Of a stretch of 64,000 nucleotides of DNA, positions 1-11,106 are shown piece after piece. Position 1 is the stretch's first letter; each line of letters opens with the position of its first letter. This DNA is from Pseudo-nitzschia pungens (Eukaryota; Bacillariophyta; Bacillariophyceae; Bacillariales; Bacillariaceae): contig CM074760.1 in assembly GCA_037355855.1 (NCBI GenBank), forward strand, positions 1,232,501 to 1,296,500, written 5' to 3'. A model generated the notes under the pieces. That model did not search any database and was not told the origin of the DNA. It was given only the letters and a program-made list of their open reading frames with translations. Position numbers and translations under genes: made by a program.

Positions 1-1291
1 AGTCTGAGGTGGGGAAAAGTGCATCATGGAAGCTCCGTTTCTTCCCAACAGCAGGAGGAGCAGGCACCAGTCCGAGTGAAATACTACTACTACTAGTAGT
101 AGTAGTAGTAGTAGAACTAGTAAGAACTGACTCCAAGAGTAGGTGACAGATTGAAGATGCCATAGTGTCTCAGTTTAACTAGTAGTAGCTAGTTGTAGGC
201 TTACACAAAATACAATTGATGATGGGCAATTGAGGATGGGCAATCGACAATGGAAATGGAATGAACACATCTTAGCACAACAAGAAATGATAGTGTTTTC
301 TCGTTGTTCTCACCCTCTTTAGCAGTAAGGTTTAACCTTACTAGTACATTTCAAACAACAATTATGGTTTTTTGCTTCGTCCTCTTTTCCTGTTGTCCAC
401 ATTCGGCGTCGTAAAATTATTATGCTTCTATCAATCAAAAGCATTTCTCAATCAAAAAATATTAATAATAATAGTAGTAAGGTTAAGATTACTACTACTA
501 GCATGGCGTTTGTTTTATTAGCACGTACGGCAGTATTTGATTGGTGTGGAAGTGTGAGGGGTAGTAGTTGATTGGCTACTAAGAAAGTGTGAAGGGCAAT
601 TTGCCCGCCAACAAATTTAGAATGCATCATCGGTTGTCGATTGTCAGTTTGCGTGGATTGGAGAATGGAACTGGAATGAAATAATGGATTGGAATGGAAA
701 AAATTGTGGTGCCCCGCACACGGTGGCGAGTGAGTCGCACGATTCTTTCTTACCTGGTGCACGGACCAGTTAATGCAAGGTAGAAGTGTTGAGCGTAGGC
801 TCAGTGCAGAGACACTCGTGATTTGATTGAGATTATGCCTGAACGAAACGGTAGACTACGGCCCTACGGTGGTTATGGTGTCAGGTACAAGTTGTACTGT
901 TACTCGTACGTAGGTAAATTACGTACGAGTACTCTACGAACTTCTCTCCCCTGTCTTTTGATGATGAGAGTCGGAGTGAGTCTGTTCGAGTCGAAGACAT
1001 TCACCGCAACCTTGCTCGTACGCTCCGAGGTTATCGTACGATAACAAGTTGCCATCTTTCTTGCGCCAATAGCCAATATCCACTAAGATTACTCTACTCG
1101 TACAAGATTCATTGTGACTACAAGTAAGATTTACCGTGGGAAGAAAGGCCTCACCAGGAATCGCATTGAACACCGGCTCAAAGTACACGCATCCTTGTAC
1201 GATACTCTGCACAAATCAATTGCTCATTAGAAAACCGTATTCAATACCTACAAATACCTATTCCCAGCTACGAAGTAACACATCGAACACC
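1..1291. other. Intergenic left edge with triplet repeat
   Basis: I see no convincing gene here. The only strong structure is a triplet tract at about 82-115, ACT repeats running into AGT repeats, which makes it self-complementary and able to fold back. The rest is AT-rich with scattered short TACG/GTAC motifs like those in other gaps of this window. Short open frames at 448-762 and 823-1044 have no recognisable domain. The promoter of the downstream CobW gene should lie in the last few hundred bases. Confidence 0.6.
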
Positions 1292-2992
1292 ATGAGCGAC
1301 AAAGCTTCTGACGGAACCAAACTGACACCCATCACCGTAATCACGGGATTCCTAGGGGCGGGCAAGACCACCCTGGTGAATTACATTCTCAAAGAACAAA
1401 ACGAATGGAAGATTTGTGTGCTCGAAAACGAATTCGGGGAGGTGTCCATCGACGATGGTCTCGGTACGTTCCAACAAAAACCGTGGTGCGCGCCTGTCGC
1501 CTGTCGTGCGATCGTTGTTGTCGAGGTGGGGAACGCGATGGAAGGGACCGAGTCAAATCTGTTGCATCCAATATCTTGTACAACGGAATGGCACGAACCA
1601 GGCAAGGGATGAAGCAAGGGGAACCTGCAATTGGGGGTTCGCTTCTCGGAGGCAACAGCGGGATTCGAGTAAATATTTGGGCCCAATCGAAGAATCCAAG
1701 AAGCAAGCGAAAATTCGACGAAGCCGAATCGGGGACCGATTGCTTGCGCAAAATTATTGTCGCCGACTGTAATTTTTTCCTTACAAATTTCGCTAACGAT
1801 CGATCATTCTGTTCTGTTTTGCTTGTTGACATTTACATTGACATTGACATTGACATTGACATTGGCATTGGCATTGACATTGACATTGACGGGGTGCTTG
1901 GTTGAATCCTGACTCGTATCCCACTTGCAATCATTCGCAATCTTTTCTCACATGCCCACCATTTCGAACCCTTGCACACTCGACAAACATTGTTGTTCGA
2001 CCACGTCAAAACCGAATCGATCGATGCGAAAAACTCGGCTCCCAAATCATGTCTAACACTATTATTATTATTGTTATTACACTAATAATAATACTAATAA
2101 TATTGTTTTTCAAACACGCACAGTTGCCGAGTCTCTGGACGCACCCGAGGATCTGATCACCATGGATAATGGGTGCGTCTGTTGCTCGGTTCGGGGTGAC
2201 CTCGTCCGGACTCTCGGCCAGTTGACCAAGCGTCGCCTCGAATTCGATGCCATTTTGCTGGAAACAACGGGACTCGCAGACCCGGCACCGATCGTCTACA
2301 CCCTCCAGACCAATTCGAAGATGAACGAAAATTACATCCTGGACAGCATTGTGTGCCTGGCGGATGCCAAGCATCTCCCACTGCATCTGGACGAAAAGAA
2401 ACCCAAGCAGGGTGACGTCAACGAGGCCTTTCAGCAGGTGGCGTTTGCCGACAAAATTTTGCTCAACAAAGTCGACCTGGTAACAGCCGAGGAAAAGAAG
2501 GCCCTTCTCACACGCCTCGCCAACATCAACAAATTCGCTGCGGTGATCGAAACGGAGCGGTCGAGGGCTCCGCTCGGGGAGATTTTGGGACTCAATTCGT
2601 TCCGGATGGAATCGATCCTGGAAGTCGACCCCGACTTTTTCGAAACTCAGGAGGGAGAATCCCACCACAACCTGGAGGTTGTCCAATCGGTTGGCCTGCA
2701 ATTCGAGGGAAATCTCCATGCCCAATGGTTCAACATGTTCATGATGGACCTCCTGCGGGAGCGGGCGGAGGACCTGTACCGGACCAAGGGTCTCCTGAGC
2801 TTTCACGGTCAGGGCAACGCCAAGTTTGTCTTCCAGGGAGTTCACGAGCAAATCAATTTCGGACCGGCCAAAGAGCCTTGGAAGGACGGCGAAAAACGAA
2901 TCAACAAGTTTGTTTTCATTGGCAAAAACCTCAATCGGGACGAGCTCACAAAGTCCCTTAAGGATTGTTTGTACAAAGAGCAAACGGCCTAG
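1292..2992 (+). CDS. CobW/ZNG1-family metallochaperone GTPase, two exons
   Basis: Predicted GTP-dependent metal chaperone of the COG0523 (CobW/ZNG1) family, which delivers zinc or other metals to client enzymes. Exons 1292-1463 and 2124-2992 are joined over a 660-bp intron (GTACGT donor, CACAG acceptor), giving 346 residues. Walker A is GFLGAGKTT at residues 19-27. The family metal site GCVCC is at 74-78, right after the splice junction. ETTGLADP and NKVDL give the Walker B-like and guanine-specificity motifs. The CobW C-terminal domain follows (HAQWFNMF, KFVFIGKNL). The length is normal for the family and there is no clear targeting peptide, so a cytosolic location is inferred. It converges on the alpha-dioxygenase gene downstream. 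The client protein and metal cannot be told from sequence. Confidence 0.9.
1825..1890 (+). repeat. GACATT hexanucleotide repeat in the CobW intron
   Basis: About nine imperfect copies of the hexamer GACATT (variants TACATT and GGCATT) lie inside the long first intron of the CobW gene. It is a simple microsatellite; in the open frame it would read as alternating Asp-Ile, but the region is spliced out in the model above. Confidence 0.85.
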
Positions 2993-3386
2993 GCAAATTA
3001 AATACGGTAGGAACAATAATCGCAACAAATTGTATCATTGTATTGTATTATTAATATATATGATATGATGCCGTAGTACTTGCAGAACTGTAAAGACAGT
3101 TCTCACGGTGGATGTTCTTTAGAGAAAGGACTGGCGAGAACGTTTGACCAAACCTTGATAAGAATCACTCGTGGTCCAGTGGAAAAAACACAGGCAGTAA
3201 AGATTTCATGTTAGTGAATTGAATTTATTGAAAGTGAAAAGTGCAAGTTAACAGAAAGAGTATGATGAATGATGAAGTTGATGGTAGAACTCCGACGAAC
3301 TGATCGGCGGAAGCTTTACTGGTTCCACTTATCGGTCGAGTCACGATTCTACTATTACCGGGACGTCGGTGTGTATACGGTAGATT
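2993..3386. other. Convergent 3' intergenic region
   Basis: About 390 bp between the stop codons of the CobW and alpha-dioxygenase genes. It should contain both 3' UTRs and polyadenylation signals. An AT-rich stretch near 3040-3070 is a plausible end for the CobW transcript. I see no gene. Confidence 0.6.
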
Positions 3387-5590
3387 TTAAGAGGCGTTCA
3401 TGAGATTTTTGAAGAAATTCTCGTTGTCTTTTTTTGTTTCATTCCAAATCTCAGCAACTTCTTTGAAACCATCCAATGTTTCTGCATCCTTCCATTTCTC
3501 TTGAGGATAAATTGGCTTGAATGCTGAGTGACCCTTGGGGAAAGCCGCTCCAATTTCAGGATAGTGCCTGTTCAAAACCTCCTTCAACGACGACGTTTCT
3601 TCAACATGCTTGAAACCCCACTTTGTGTAATACTTTTCATTGTAATACTCATTGAGATAGGGGTCCGAATCGATGCGTCGAGATGCCATGAGCAAAAAGA
3701 TCATGAAGCTTGTTTCCGAAAGCGCAAAGCCGTCAGCAATCTTTCGCTCGTAAAGATCCCCTACAAGCAAGTCAAGCTTTTCGATGCCTTCGGGAGCAGG
3801 ACCGTACATCAACTCCAGTTTCTTTGCATCCGTCAATTTGTTGTCGGATTTGCTTTTTTCGCCGGTCAGGTCTTCCCATGTCTTGAATGGCCTCAACTTG
3901 AGATGACGACGAAAGTCATTGTACTTTTGAATTCCACGTTCGCGATCACGGTACAAATCAATCGCAGCCATGTCAACAACCTTGTCTTCCGGGGGCTGAA
4001 AATCCACGCCCTTGTGATCAGTAGGAGTGAACTTGCGCATAATGAATGGGTAGTTAGACGATTTCAAGTGCCCGCATGAATAATAGAAGGAAGAAAACAT
4101 AATTTTCTTTGCCATTCCGGGCTCTCTCATCTTGTCACGACCCTTCGTAGTAAGTAAGTTTTCGATTCCGATGAATTCTTCTTTCCCTTCCCCGTGCTCA
4201 ACGACAAGACCAGGAGGTAAAAGTGGATGCAACCGGTAGACAGCAGCAAACTCCTCCGTGAGGCAAAAGGGGACACCTTTGTTGTCTGCTTTTGACTTGT
4301 TGATAAGACTAAGAGGGTTGAAGGGCGCCTTGTCTCCAAAAATAGCTTTGGTCGCACCCTTCCAGTTTGTTTCCATTCTGATATTGGATCAGCAAACGAG
4401 AAAACGTGAGAAGACAAAGACAACTGGTACAGAGCGGAGAATGCGGACCAAAGAACCTCGACATTACTTACGCAACCCTCAATTGCTCTGTCTTGAGTAG
4501 TTCGACAGTCCAGTCAATGGTGTGAATTTTCGCCACGAGTGCCGAAATAATATTGCGACAGTGCCCATAAATTTGTTCGTCGGTCAGTTTTGGATTTTCT
4601 TTCTTGATCATTTCTGCGCAATAGTTGTGCTCTTTGATGAAAAGTACCTGAAGCACGGTCACTGCCACCCACGAGTTGCTTTGATCGCCGACAATGTCAA
4701 TTTTACTTTTGCCGTCTTCAACAAAAGCAAGGGTGTCAGGGTTTGACTCATTGACCTTCAACTTTCCATCTTTGTAGAGCCTACCAAGATGCACCTGCTC
4801 GCTGTTCTGACCATATACGAAACTTGCATCCCACCACTGGGTTCGAAAGCTATTGTATTCTCCATCAGGGCGTTCCTTAGTCTCGAAGAAATTCATTTTC
4901 TTTACAGGACATACCGGACCAACAGCCTCAGCGGTAGCTTCAATTGAAGTTGGAGACCCATCTAAGTGCTGAATCCAGCTGTGCACTTGAGCCTGAATCC
5001 ACGCTGCAGCAATTATATTCAGCTGATTTCCGGCGGGCTTGAATCCCTCCCTCGCAAGGAGTCTCTGAGCAATAACTTGTACGTTGTCGTTTCCGTCAGG
5101 TCCAGTTCTATGATCCCTATAATATTTCGGAATAGTTGGCATGTTCCTTCCAACTGGACCCATCGACATCGCAGTTGTTGGATGATCAATATCGGTTCCG
5201 TAACCATCATCAGGTCTGTAAGGACAACCGACTGTAGGTTTGGGTCTTCCCTTTGGATCTTTGTGGTCGGGGGCAGAGAGAAGGTTGTCATGCTCGAGGA
5301 GAATTCGATGAACGATGATGGGAATCAATCCAATGAGTGCCACTATTCTTTTAAGCAGTAAAGGGAGCCAGTCGATATCGAAGTCGTACCATGCTGTAGG
5401 GGAGAGAAAGTGTGTGAAGGTGGAAAATTGGATGAGATCTCTGAAATCGGACGAGCAAAAATGGTCGAATAGAATCCCCGATCGATCGAGCTTCTGGTAC
5501 TAAATGGAGATTACCTGGTGTGATGGGAGACTGAAAGATTCCATGCAAAATGCGACAGATGAAAACTGTCACTTGACCGTGCTTCGGCAT
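3387..5590 (-). CDS. Fatty-acid alpha-dioxygenase-like heme peroxidase, three exons
   Basis: Predicted alpha-dioxygenase (alpha-DOX), a heme enzyme of the cyclooxygenase/animal peroxidase superfamily that adds oxygen at C-2 of fatty acids to give 2-hydroperoxides. Exons on the minus strand are 5590-5515, 5393-4472 and 4377-3387, with GTAATC and GTAAGT donors and CTACAG and ATCAG acceptors. The frame is continuous for 662 residues, close to plant alpha-DOX (about 640). The distal heme His is in VHSW (His163); the catalytic Tyr and proximal His are in VYRLHPLLP (Tyr380, His383), nearly the plant numbering. The stretches WWDASFVYG, LFIKEHN and IHTIDWTVELLKT are alpha-DOX signatures. No EGF domain is present, which argues against a true prostaglandin synthase. 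A hydrophobic N-terminal segment may associate with membrane. Substrate is inferred, not shown. Confidence 0.92.
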
Positions 5591-5720
5591 TTTCAGTTTT
5601 CGACGGTGTCGAGAAAGAAAACTATTTTCTTTTTACGAAGAAGGAAGTATGATTTTTGTGGGGACACACTCCGTGAAACAATTTAACTAAAAAAAATATC
5701 TGCCAACTAACCTTACCGTA

Positions 5721-5784
5721 CTACGGAATTCCTATCAGCTGTCCATGATGTAGAACCAGGGGACAGCTGATATTAACTTCGTAG
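5721..5784. repeat. Short foldback (MITE-like) element, copy A
   Basis: A 64-bp near-palindrome. The left arm starts CTACGGAATTCC followed by TATCAGCTGTCC; the right arm begins GGACAGCTGATA and ends TTCGTAG, its reverse complement with mismatches. The central loop has GATGTAGAACC, which is the reverse complement of part of copy B, so the two share more than their ends but lie in opposite orientation. No coding capacity. Probably a non-autonomous miniature inverted-repeat element or a solo hairpin; no target-site duplication could be fixed. Confidence 0.65.
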
Positions 5785-6032
5785 TATTTTAAATATTGAA
5801 ATATTGAGAGAAAAGATACGGCACGAGTATTCGTTCTTCTTAGTCCCTTTTGGTTGGTTCAAAGTGCCTATGCAGTCATTCCTAAATTGAATAGGCGACA
5901 TCATCTTTTCCTTGAAAAGGAGTACCAGGGTAAGGTTACGTACTACGTGTACGGAATTCCAAAAAATAGAGAACCCTGTTCCTGCACAGATTCAGAATCG
6001 AGGGTAAGCTGTCGCGAAAGGACTTACTACTA

Positions 6033-6131
6033 CTACAAAATTCCCATCAGCTGTCCCCCGGTTCTACATCCCCAACTACCGGTACTAATTTCTACGGAAA
6101 CCTAGAGGGACAGCTGATAGGAATTCCGTAG
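6033..6131. repeat. Short foldback (MITE-like) element, copy B
   Basis: A 99-bp element with terminal inverted repeats. The left end is CTACAAAATTCCC then ATCAGCTGTCC; the right end is GGACAGCTGATAGG then AATTCCGTAG. The interior includes GGTTCTACATC and TTTCTACGG. The same layout recurs at 47108-47205. No open frame of note. Confidence 0.7.
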
Positions 6132-6868
6132 CTGCTCGCAGTTTTGAAAGAAGGGAATCATCTTCTCTTTTCGAAGAAGGAAGTTCGATGCCACACAGAA
6201 ACTTCCGTTGCAGCCTTCGCCTGTTCGAAGTCAAAAGATAGCCTTGGCAACAGGCTGCAGGAATACAGTAAGTAAGCCTTATCGTAATTACCGCAAGGTT
6301 TACCGTATCTGTGCGCACATTATTGGATCTCATCAACTCTCGGAAAAAGGTAAACCTTACCGTACGTTATTAAAAGTAAATCTTAACCTTCCTTCGTATT
6401 GCAGAGTTGTCATCATTCTTCTAAATTTCGCCATACGGTACGTACTCGTACGGTAGCAACTTTGTGCTGATGGTATGTTCGAACATACGATTATCTATGG
6501 TAAGGATTGCGGGTAAGTTACATGGTGAGGCTACCTACCCGTACATACCCTAGCCCACTAGGCTCACTCTTCATCATGCAGTGGATCAAAGATTTGACTC
6601 AATAGATAAAGAATAGCTGGGATGAATTGCGTGTACCAAATTTGGGTTGATCATGATAATAATGCTGTAATGATTACATCCCTTCTTTCATCACTATTTG
6701 CCGACACCATCTCTCTGATATAATACAATTCTTCATTGAATTATTGTACATTTCATCATGATATGCTACATCAAAGATGTGGGGACTGGAGAAAATTGGA
6801 GGAATATGGATAGTCACCAAATTGTAAAGCACTCTGTCACAACGAATCTAGAATTACCATATTTCGGG

Positions 6869-9406
6869 TTATAATCGATTACTCTGTTGCAGGTTTTTCT
6901 TGTATTCGACAAACCGCTCCGAGTTGTGGAGGATCTCCAGTTGCTCTTCGTCGACATCAATGTTTTCTTCACCGACTGTGCTATTGTTCAATTCATTCGA
7001 TATGGATGTTAAGCACGATGCGATTGCGGTTGAAATCTGCAACTCGTTGTATAATCGTGGATAGAAGGTATCCTTTCCATACCAATCCATGAAAGTTTTC
7101 AATATCTGAGTTTGGGTATTCACAATGGATGATTTTGTCTCTTTACCTTTGCTGTCCGCTTTTCTCAATAGCAATTCCAAAAACCTTTCTGTTACGGAGC
7201 GCACCATGGCCTGGGTATTAGCAGTGGTCGTTCCGTTACTTGCTACCCACGAAAGAACAGTTACGGAGAGCAAACAGACTGCATCTCTTCTAGGAAGAAG
7301 CTGTTGGAAAAGTGTGATGTATTCTTGGAATAGGTTGGCGTTTTCATGTTCTTGATATAGAATACCAGGATTCGTTTCCATTAGAACGACTAGTACAGCC
7401 GCATAAGCATCCACGACGGCATCACTTGCGACCGAAACTTTTGGGTTGTTCCTTATGTTGCCATTTAGTTCCACGTGAAGATCCCTCAAGATTGGAATCA
7501 ACAGGTCGTCCCTCACATGACACTGACCGTTGCTCGCAATATTATTCTTCGTCGATGTAATGATTCCGCTTAACATGCAATTGATCAGACATGCAGAAAC
7601 CTTTCCGATCGTTTCCTCTATATCCAGGCGGATTGGGTCGTCGTGATTTAATGTTCCTCTGTTACTATCTCTCAAGAATTTGCAGAAAATTTGAAGCATT
7701 TTGACGAGCCTTGAAGCTACGTCGATGCTATTGACGAGACGGAAAAGTTTCGACGTCGAGCTGTTGCCCATAGTGGATGTTTCACATATGGCCATATTCT
7801 CGTCGTCCGTTCCTTGGCCTCCTTGTACTGAAATCCAGGTCGAAACGAGATTGGTCAAAATTTCTAAAGCCAATTGTGTTTGTCCCGTAGTTTTGGTCCA
7901 TTTTACCAGTGCTTCACTGACAGCTTCCTCGCCATCCTGTTCTCGGTTCATTATCTTCCCACTTGTGTGGTCGTTGTCGTGATTGACGTCGTCATGGACG
8001 TCCATCATGCCGATATCGTCCGTGGATCCTTCAGCTTCGGCAATCATCTTAGCCTTTTGTTGTTCACGTCGCTCTTCTCGTTTCGCCTCCTTCACTTTCT
8101 TCTGTCGACGCGCGATTAATTTAGCTGGTTCCTTACGTTCCCGAACCTTTGCATCCACTTCAGCTTCGAGTTTCTGGTCATCTTTCTGTTTTTCCAAGAG
8201 GGCCTCAGCTTTCCGATAGTTCTCTTCCAGATCCGATAGTCGAGCGTATAAAACATCAGATTGGTTCTCTCGGCACAAAAGGGTATGCGTCAAAAGCCCT
8301 TGATTCTCCTCATTCCTTAAACCGTATCGTAACAATAACTCTTCTGGCCACATCGCAACGTCATGTCGATTCTGGCTATACAGCGATAACTGATACAAAT
8401 TTACCAAAGAACCAATAAGATGAAGCCTTGTCGTCACAGACAGAGGACTTCCAGCTGGTTCAGTAGTGTCTTGATTGGCCATTTTCAATTTCTTTCCACT
8501 GAGTAACGCACCCCATGCATTTGCACTCTCACCATCTTTCAGTACCTCGGCGAGCTCCCAGTTGTCGTCGAGGGCGGAATGCAGAGATCGTGCTGCATAC
8601 AGTTCAGTAGTTTTCTTCAATTCTTCAAAGATCGCATCATGTCGTGCTAATTGCTTCCCAGCCGTTCCTTTATCATCTGATATATCTTGCATGGTCATAT
8701 CTTCTCCCGTCATTGAAGCCCCGCCACTACTGGATGGTACTCCCTTTGTAGGAGTGTGAAGATCTAGCGATAGCAATCCAAAGATAACCTCCACAAAGGT
8801 CTTTTTCTGCAGATTTATTTGATTCAAGGCGTGCCCGTTGTTCTCAATCAATTGGCACAATGCGATGAAACATGGGGCCGATACCGCGTACCATTGTTTC
8901 TTTATCTTCTCGGCTTTCTTTCGTTGATTTTCGGATAGATTCGTCAATAATTGCGACTGTTGCTGCTCTGTCAGAGCCTTACGACAGTCGTCAAGTCTTC
9001 CCAAAAGCACTAGGGCCCAGCTTGCCGTCAAGTGCTTTTGCTGATCGCTCTGGCTATCGCTATTCCTTAGAGATGAAGTGGCAGATAAATATTGCGCCAA
9101 GCAATCAGCAGCAACAGCTGAACATTCCAGGTCATTGGAGGTCACCTGTTCGCGCACAGCTTGCAGGACTTTCAATGAGACTTGCCGGGAACCACCACCA
9201 AAACTTATCTGCGACAACACGCTCGCTTGTAGGGCAACCAAGGCTTCGTGCCTTATTTTTGGATCTGCGTGCCTCAAGCGATGAACTGCCGACTGCGGGT
9301 TGGAAATAACAGACGAAATCGAACCCGAATCGCCGCTGCCATGCAACGGTGCATGTTGCTCCTTTCTCTTTTGCCGGTTCTTCTTCCGTCGACCTGCCTT
9401 TCCCAT
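6869..9406 (-). CDS. HEATR3/Syo1-like HEAT-repeat protein
   Basis: Single-exon gene of 845 residues. The start is basic (MGKAGRRKKNRQKRK), as in HEATR3/symportin (Syo1), followed by VHRLRHADPKIRHEALVALQ, a HEAT/armadillo helix pair like the first repeat of that family. The middle holds a long charged Lys/Glu/Arg-rich helix (about residues 415-460) and an acidic insertion before further helical repeats to the C-terminus. In yeast and animals this family escorts ribosomal proteins uL18 and uL5 to the nucleus to assemble the 5S RNP. Family assignment rests on the N-terminus, helical-repeat pattern and acidic insertion, so I treat it as likely, not certain; another HEAT-repeat adaptor is the alternative. 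Confidence 0.65.
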   Translation of the reverse strand: MGKAGRRKKNRQKRKEQHAPLHGSGDSGSISSVISNPQSAVHRLRHADPKIRHEALVALQASVLSQISFGGGSRQVSLKVLQAVREQVTSNDLECSAVAADCLAQYLSATSSLRNSDSQSDQQKHLTASWALVLLGRLDDCRKALTEQQQSQLLTNLSENQRKKAEKIKKQWYAVSAPCFIALCQLIENNGHALNQINLQKKTFVEVIFGLLSLDLHTPTKGVPSSSGGASMTGEDMTMQDISDDKGTAGKQLARHDAIFEELKKTTELYAARSLHSALDDNWELAEVLKDGESANAWGALLSGKKLKMANQDTTEPAGSPLSVTTRLHLIGSLVNLYQLSLYSQNRHDVAMWPEELLLRYGLRNEENQGLLTHTLLCRENQSDVLYARLSDLEENYRKAEALLEKQKDDQKLEAEVDAKVRERKEPAKLIARRQKKVKEAKREERREQQKAKMIAEAEGSTDDIGMMDVHDDVNHDNDHTSGKIMNREQDGEEAVSEALVKWTKTTGQTQLALEILTNLVSTWISVQGGQGTDDENMAICETSTMGNSSTSKLFRLVNSIDVASRLVKMLQIFCKFLRDSNRGTLNHDDPIRLDIEETIGKVSACLINCMLSGIITSTKNNIASNGQCHVRDDLLIPILRDLHVELNGNIRNNPKVSVASDAVVDAYAAVLVVLMETNPGILYQEHENANLFQEYITLFQQLLPRRDAVCLLSVTVLSWVASNGTTTANTQAMVRSVTERFLELLLRKADSKGKETKSSIVNTQTQILKTFMDWYGKDTFYPRLYNELQISTAIASCLTSISNELNNSTVGEENIDVDEEQLEILHNSERFVEYKKNLQQSNRL

Positions 9407-10308
9407 TCTGGATTGATATCTACGTCCGAGAAACTGTTTTGAACTTTTGAATCGTTGTCAACAATCTTAGAATTCGTGGTGCGCCGTCACCACGAACGTA
9501 CCGTGCACGTTCTGTGTCCAGGAATAATTAGTATTTTCACAAATTTTCTTTGATTCGTTCGGCGGCATCGTTGATGAAAAGTTGCCTTTCTCATCTCTCA
9601 ACAAGACGTTGGTTTTAATGTGTCCATTCGTGCATACTATCGGCGTTTGAGAAATAAATGAATGGCTCCTGAGTGTCAAAAACGCAGTTCTTCGTGATTC
9701 ACTCACAATACGTGACCCAGAAGTAAGATACTGGTGCCGAGACATGCCACGGACCCCTCCTTTTATTCCGATTTTTGGAGTTGTACCGGTAGCGAACCGT
9801 GTTCAACAAGAAAGAGAGAGAGTGAGAGAGAGAGAGTTGGAACTGGTGAGATTGGTTGCGGAAAGAAATAGATACAGCCTCAATTGACTCTCAAGTATAC
9901 GAATGCAAGAAAGGAGATTCTACCAGTCCAGTACTGACAATTGAGGGTGCTCTTCCATATCAGAAGAAGAATTGCTAGTTTTTCATTCTTATTATTACTA
10001 GTATTTCTTGGTGTATCCATTCATATTTTTTAATCCTTATTCTTTTTTAGATCTGTAGGAAACCTCAATTGAGGCACGGGAAATAAAAATTAAGGGAAGA
10101 CCAGAACATTCTATCCTATCTACATAAGCCTCGAACTAGATGACAAAAATCTCAAACTATGCACTTTGAGGGTTGCAGTATACAATACTATGGTTCATGA
10201 CAACTGACTGGACATTTGTCATTTCAGTCGTTACCCAACTTCGAGCTTCCGCCATCATCCGGACGTTTCATATATTTCATGAGCCTGATTCATGCGTTCT
10301 GCTGCTGT
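9407..10308. other. Intergenic region with GA microsatellite
   Basis: About 900 bp between two minus-strand genes. It holds a GA-rich simple repeat at about 9810-9837. A 92-codon open frame on the minus strand (9467-9745) has no recognisable domain and was not called. The 5' region of the HEAT-repeat gene lies at its left end. Confidence 0.55.
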
Positions 10309-11106
10309 CTAACGGAAGGACGGGGCACTTGACGATGAATTGTAAATTTCGACAGGTTCCATCCACTGCCCGGGAGAAGGGCGTCTGTTGCGCCAAGGCG
10401 ATTTATACTCGTCCTCGTTTTCGCTATCGGAAGCATCCTCTACGATGATTTTGGCACGTCTCCGTTTTGACTTTTTTCTGTCAACAACTGCCCGAGAACT
10501 ACTGTCGCTGTCCTGATTTCTGTATACATCACTCTTCACGAGTAGAGTGGGTTGTGCGGGAGGAGGTAGGACCACAGTGTCGCATGAACCTAACAAAGAC
10601 GATTCGTCTTCATTTCTCATTCGATCATCCTCACTGTCACTGGAGAATTCTTGCAGTATCTCTTTCACCACTTTCCCTTTGACGTCTTGTTTTTGCTTCT
10701 GTTGTTGCTCCCACTTTTTTGTTTGCTTCAACGGTTGATGCTGTTGCCACGAGGGGATCTTAACGTAGTAGAGTTGACCGTCTTGTCCGCGCAAGATTCG
10801 ATATCCATTTTCGTCATTGTTGTTGTCGTCGTCGTCACCGGCATCGGTCATCTGTTCTTCTTGCCATCGGCGTCGCATTTTATCCTCTCTCGCCAACCTT
10901 GACTTTCGTTGACGCTCGTTCATTGCGTGCTCTTCTGTCGATCGTCGACGACGGGCATAGTCGTCTTGCTCTTCGTCATTTCTTTTCTTCCACAAGTAAT
11001 GCTGCAATGCAGCTTCTTCCACCTCTGGCCTGGTCCTGTATCGCAATGATTGTCGACCGTACGGATGTCGAAAGGGAAAGTCATTGAATGCGCTAGTGTA
11101 GAACAT
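10309..11106 (-). CDS. Unrecognised charged low-complexity protein
   Basis: I do not recognise this protein. The open frame extends to 11163, but the first in-frame ATG is at 11106, giving about 265 residues; an upstream exon is possible because the frame stays open and Lys-rich above that ATG. It is strongly charged: an Arg/Glu/Lys-rich predicted helix over about residues 30-85, an acidic Asp/Asn stretch, a conserved-looking ILRGQDGQLYYVKIPSW segment, a Gln/Lys-rich helix, then a Ser/Asp/Glu-rich tail with a basic KKSKRRRAK cluster that could be a nuclear localisation signal. A nuclear role is only a guess. Confidence 0.6.
   Translation of the reverse strand: MFYTSAFNDFPFRHPYGRQSLRYRTRPEVEEAALQHYLWKKRNDEEQDDYARRRRSTEEHAMNERQRKSRLAREDKMRRRWQEEQMTDAGDDDDNNNDENGYRILRGQDGQLYYVKIPSWQQHQPLKQTKKWEQQQKQKQDVKGKVVKEILQEFSSDSEDDRMRNEDESSLLGSCDTVVLPPPAQPTLLVKSDVYRNQDSDSSSRAVVDRKKSKRRRAKIIVEDASDSENEDEYKSPWRNRRPSPGQWMEPVEIYNSSSSAPSFR

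Larger units (their letters stand above)
5591..6868. other. Intergenic region with foldback repeats
   Basis: No gene recognised. The gap contains two small inverted-repeat elements (listed separately). It also has a repeated A/G-rich block near 5596-5650 that reappears at about 6140-6190 (shared core CGAAGAAGGAAGT), pointing to a local duplication around the elements. Several copies of the TTACCGTA-type motif lie near 5713, 6300 and 6355. It should hold the upstream region of the alpha-dioxygenase gene and the 3' region of the HEAT-repeat gene. Confidence 0.6.

Noticed and set aside
448..762. A 104-codon minus-strand open frame
   Set aside because: Poly-Leu end, no domain, in an AT-rich repeat-bearing gap; likely chance.
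3528..4079. A 183-codon plus-strand open frame
   Set aside because: Entirely antisense to the third exon of the alpha-dioxygenase, whose frame is strongly conserved.
3387..5590. Prostaglandin synthase (cyclooxygenase) as the name for the heme peroxidase
   Set aside because: The Tyr/His spacing, the HTIDWTVELLKT signature and the lack of an EGF domain fit alpha-dioxygenase better.
9467..9745. A 92-codon minus-strand open frame
   Set aside because: No domain, no neighbouring exon that joins, composition like non-coding sequence.
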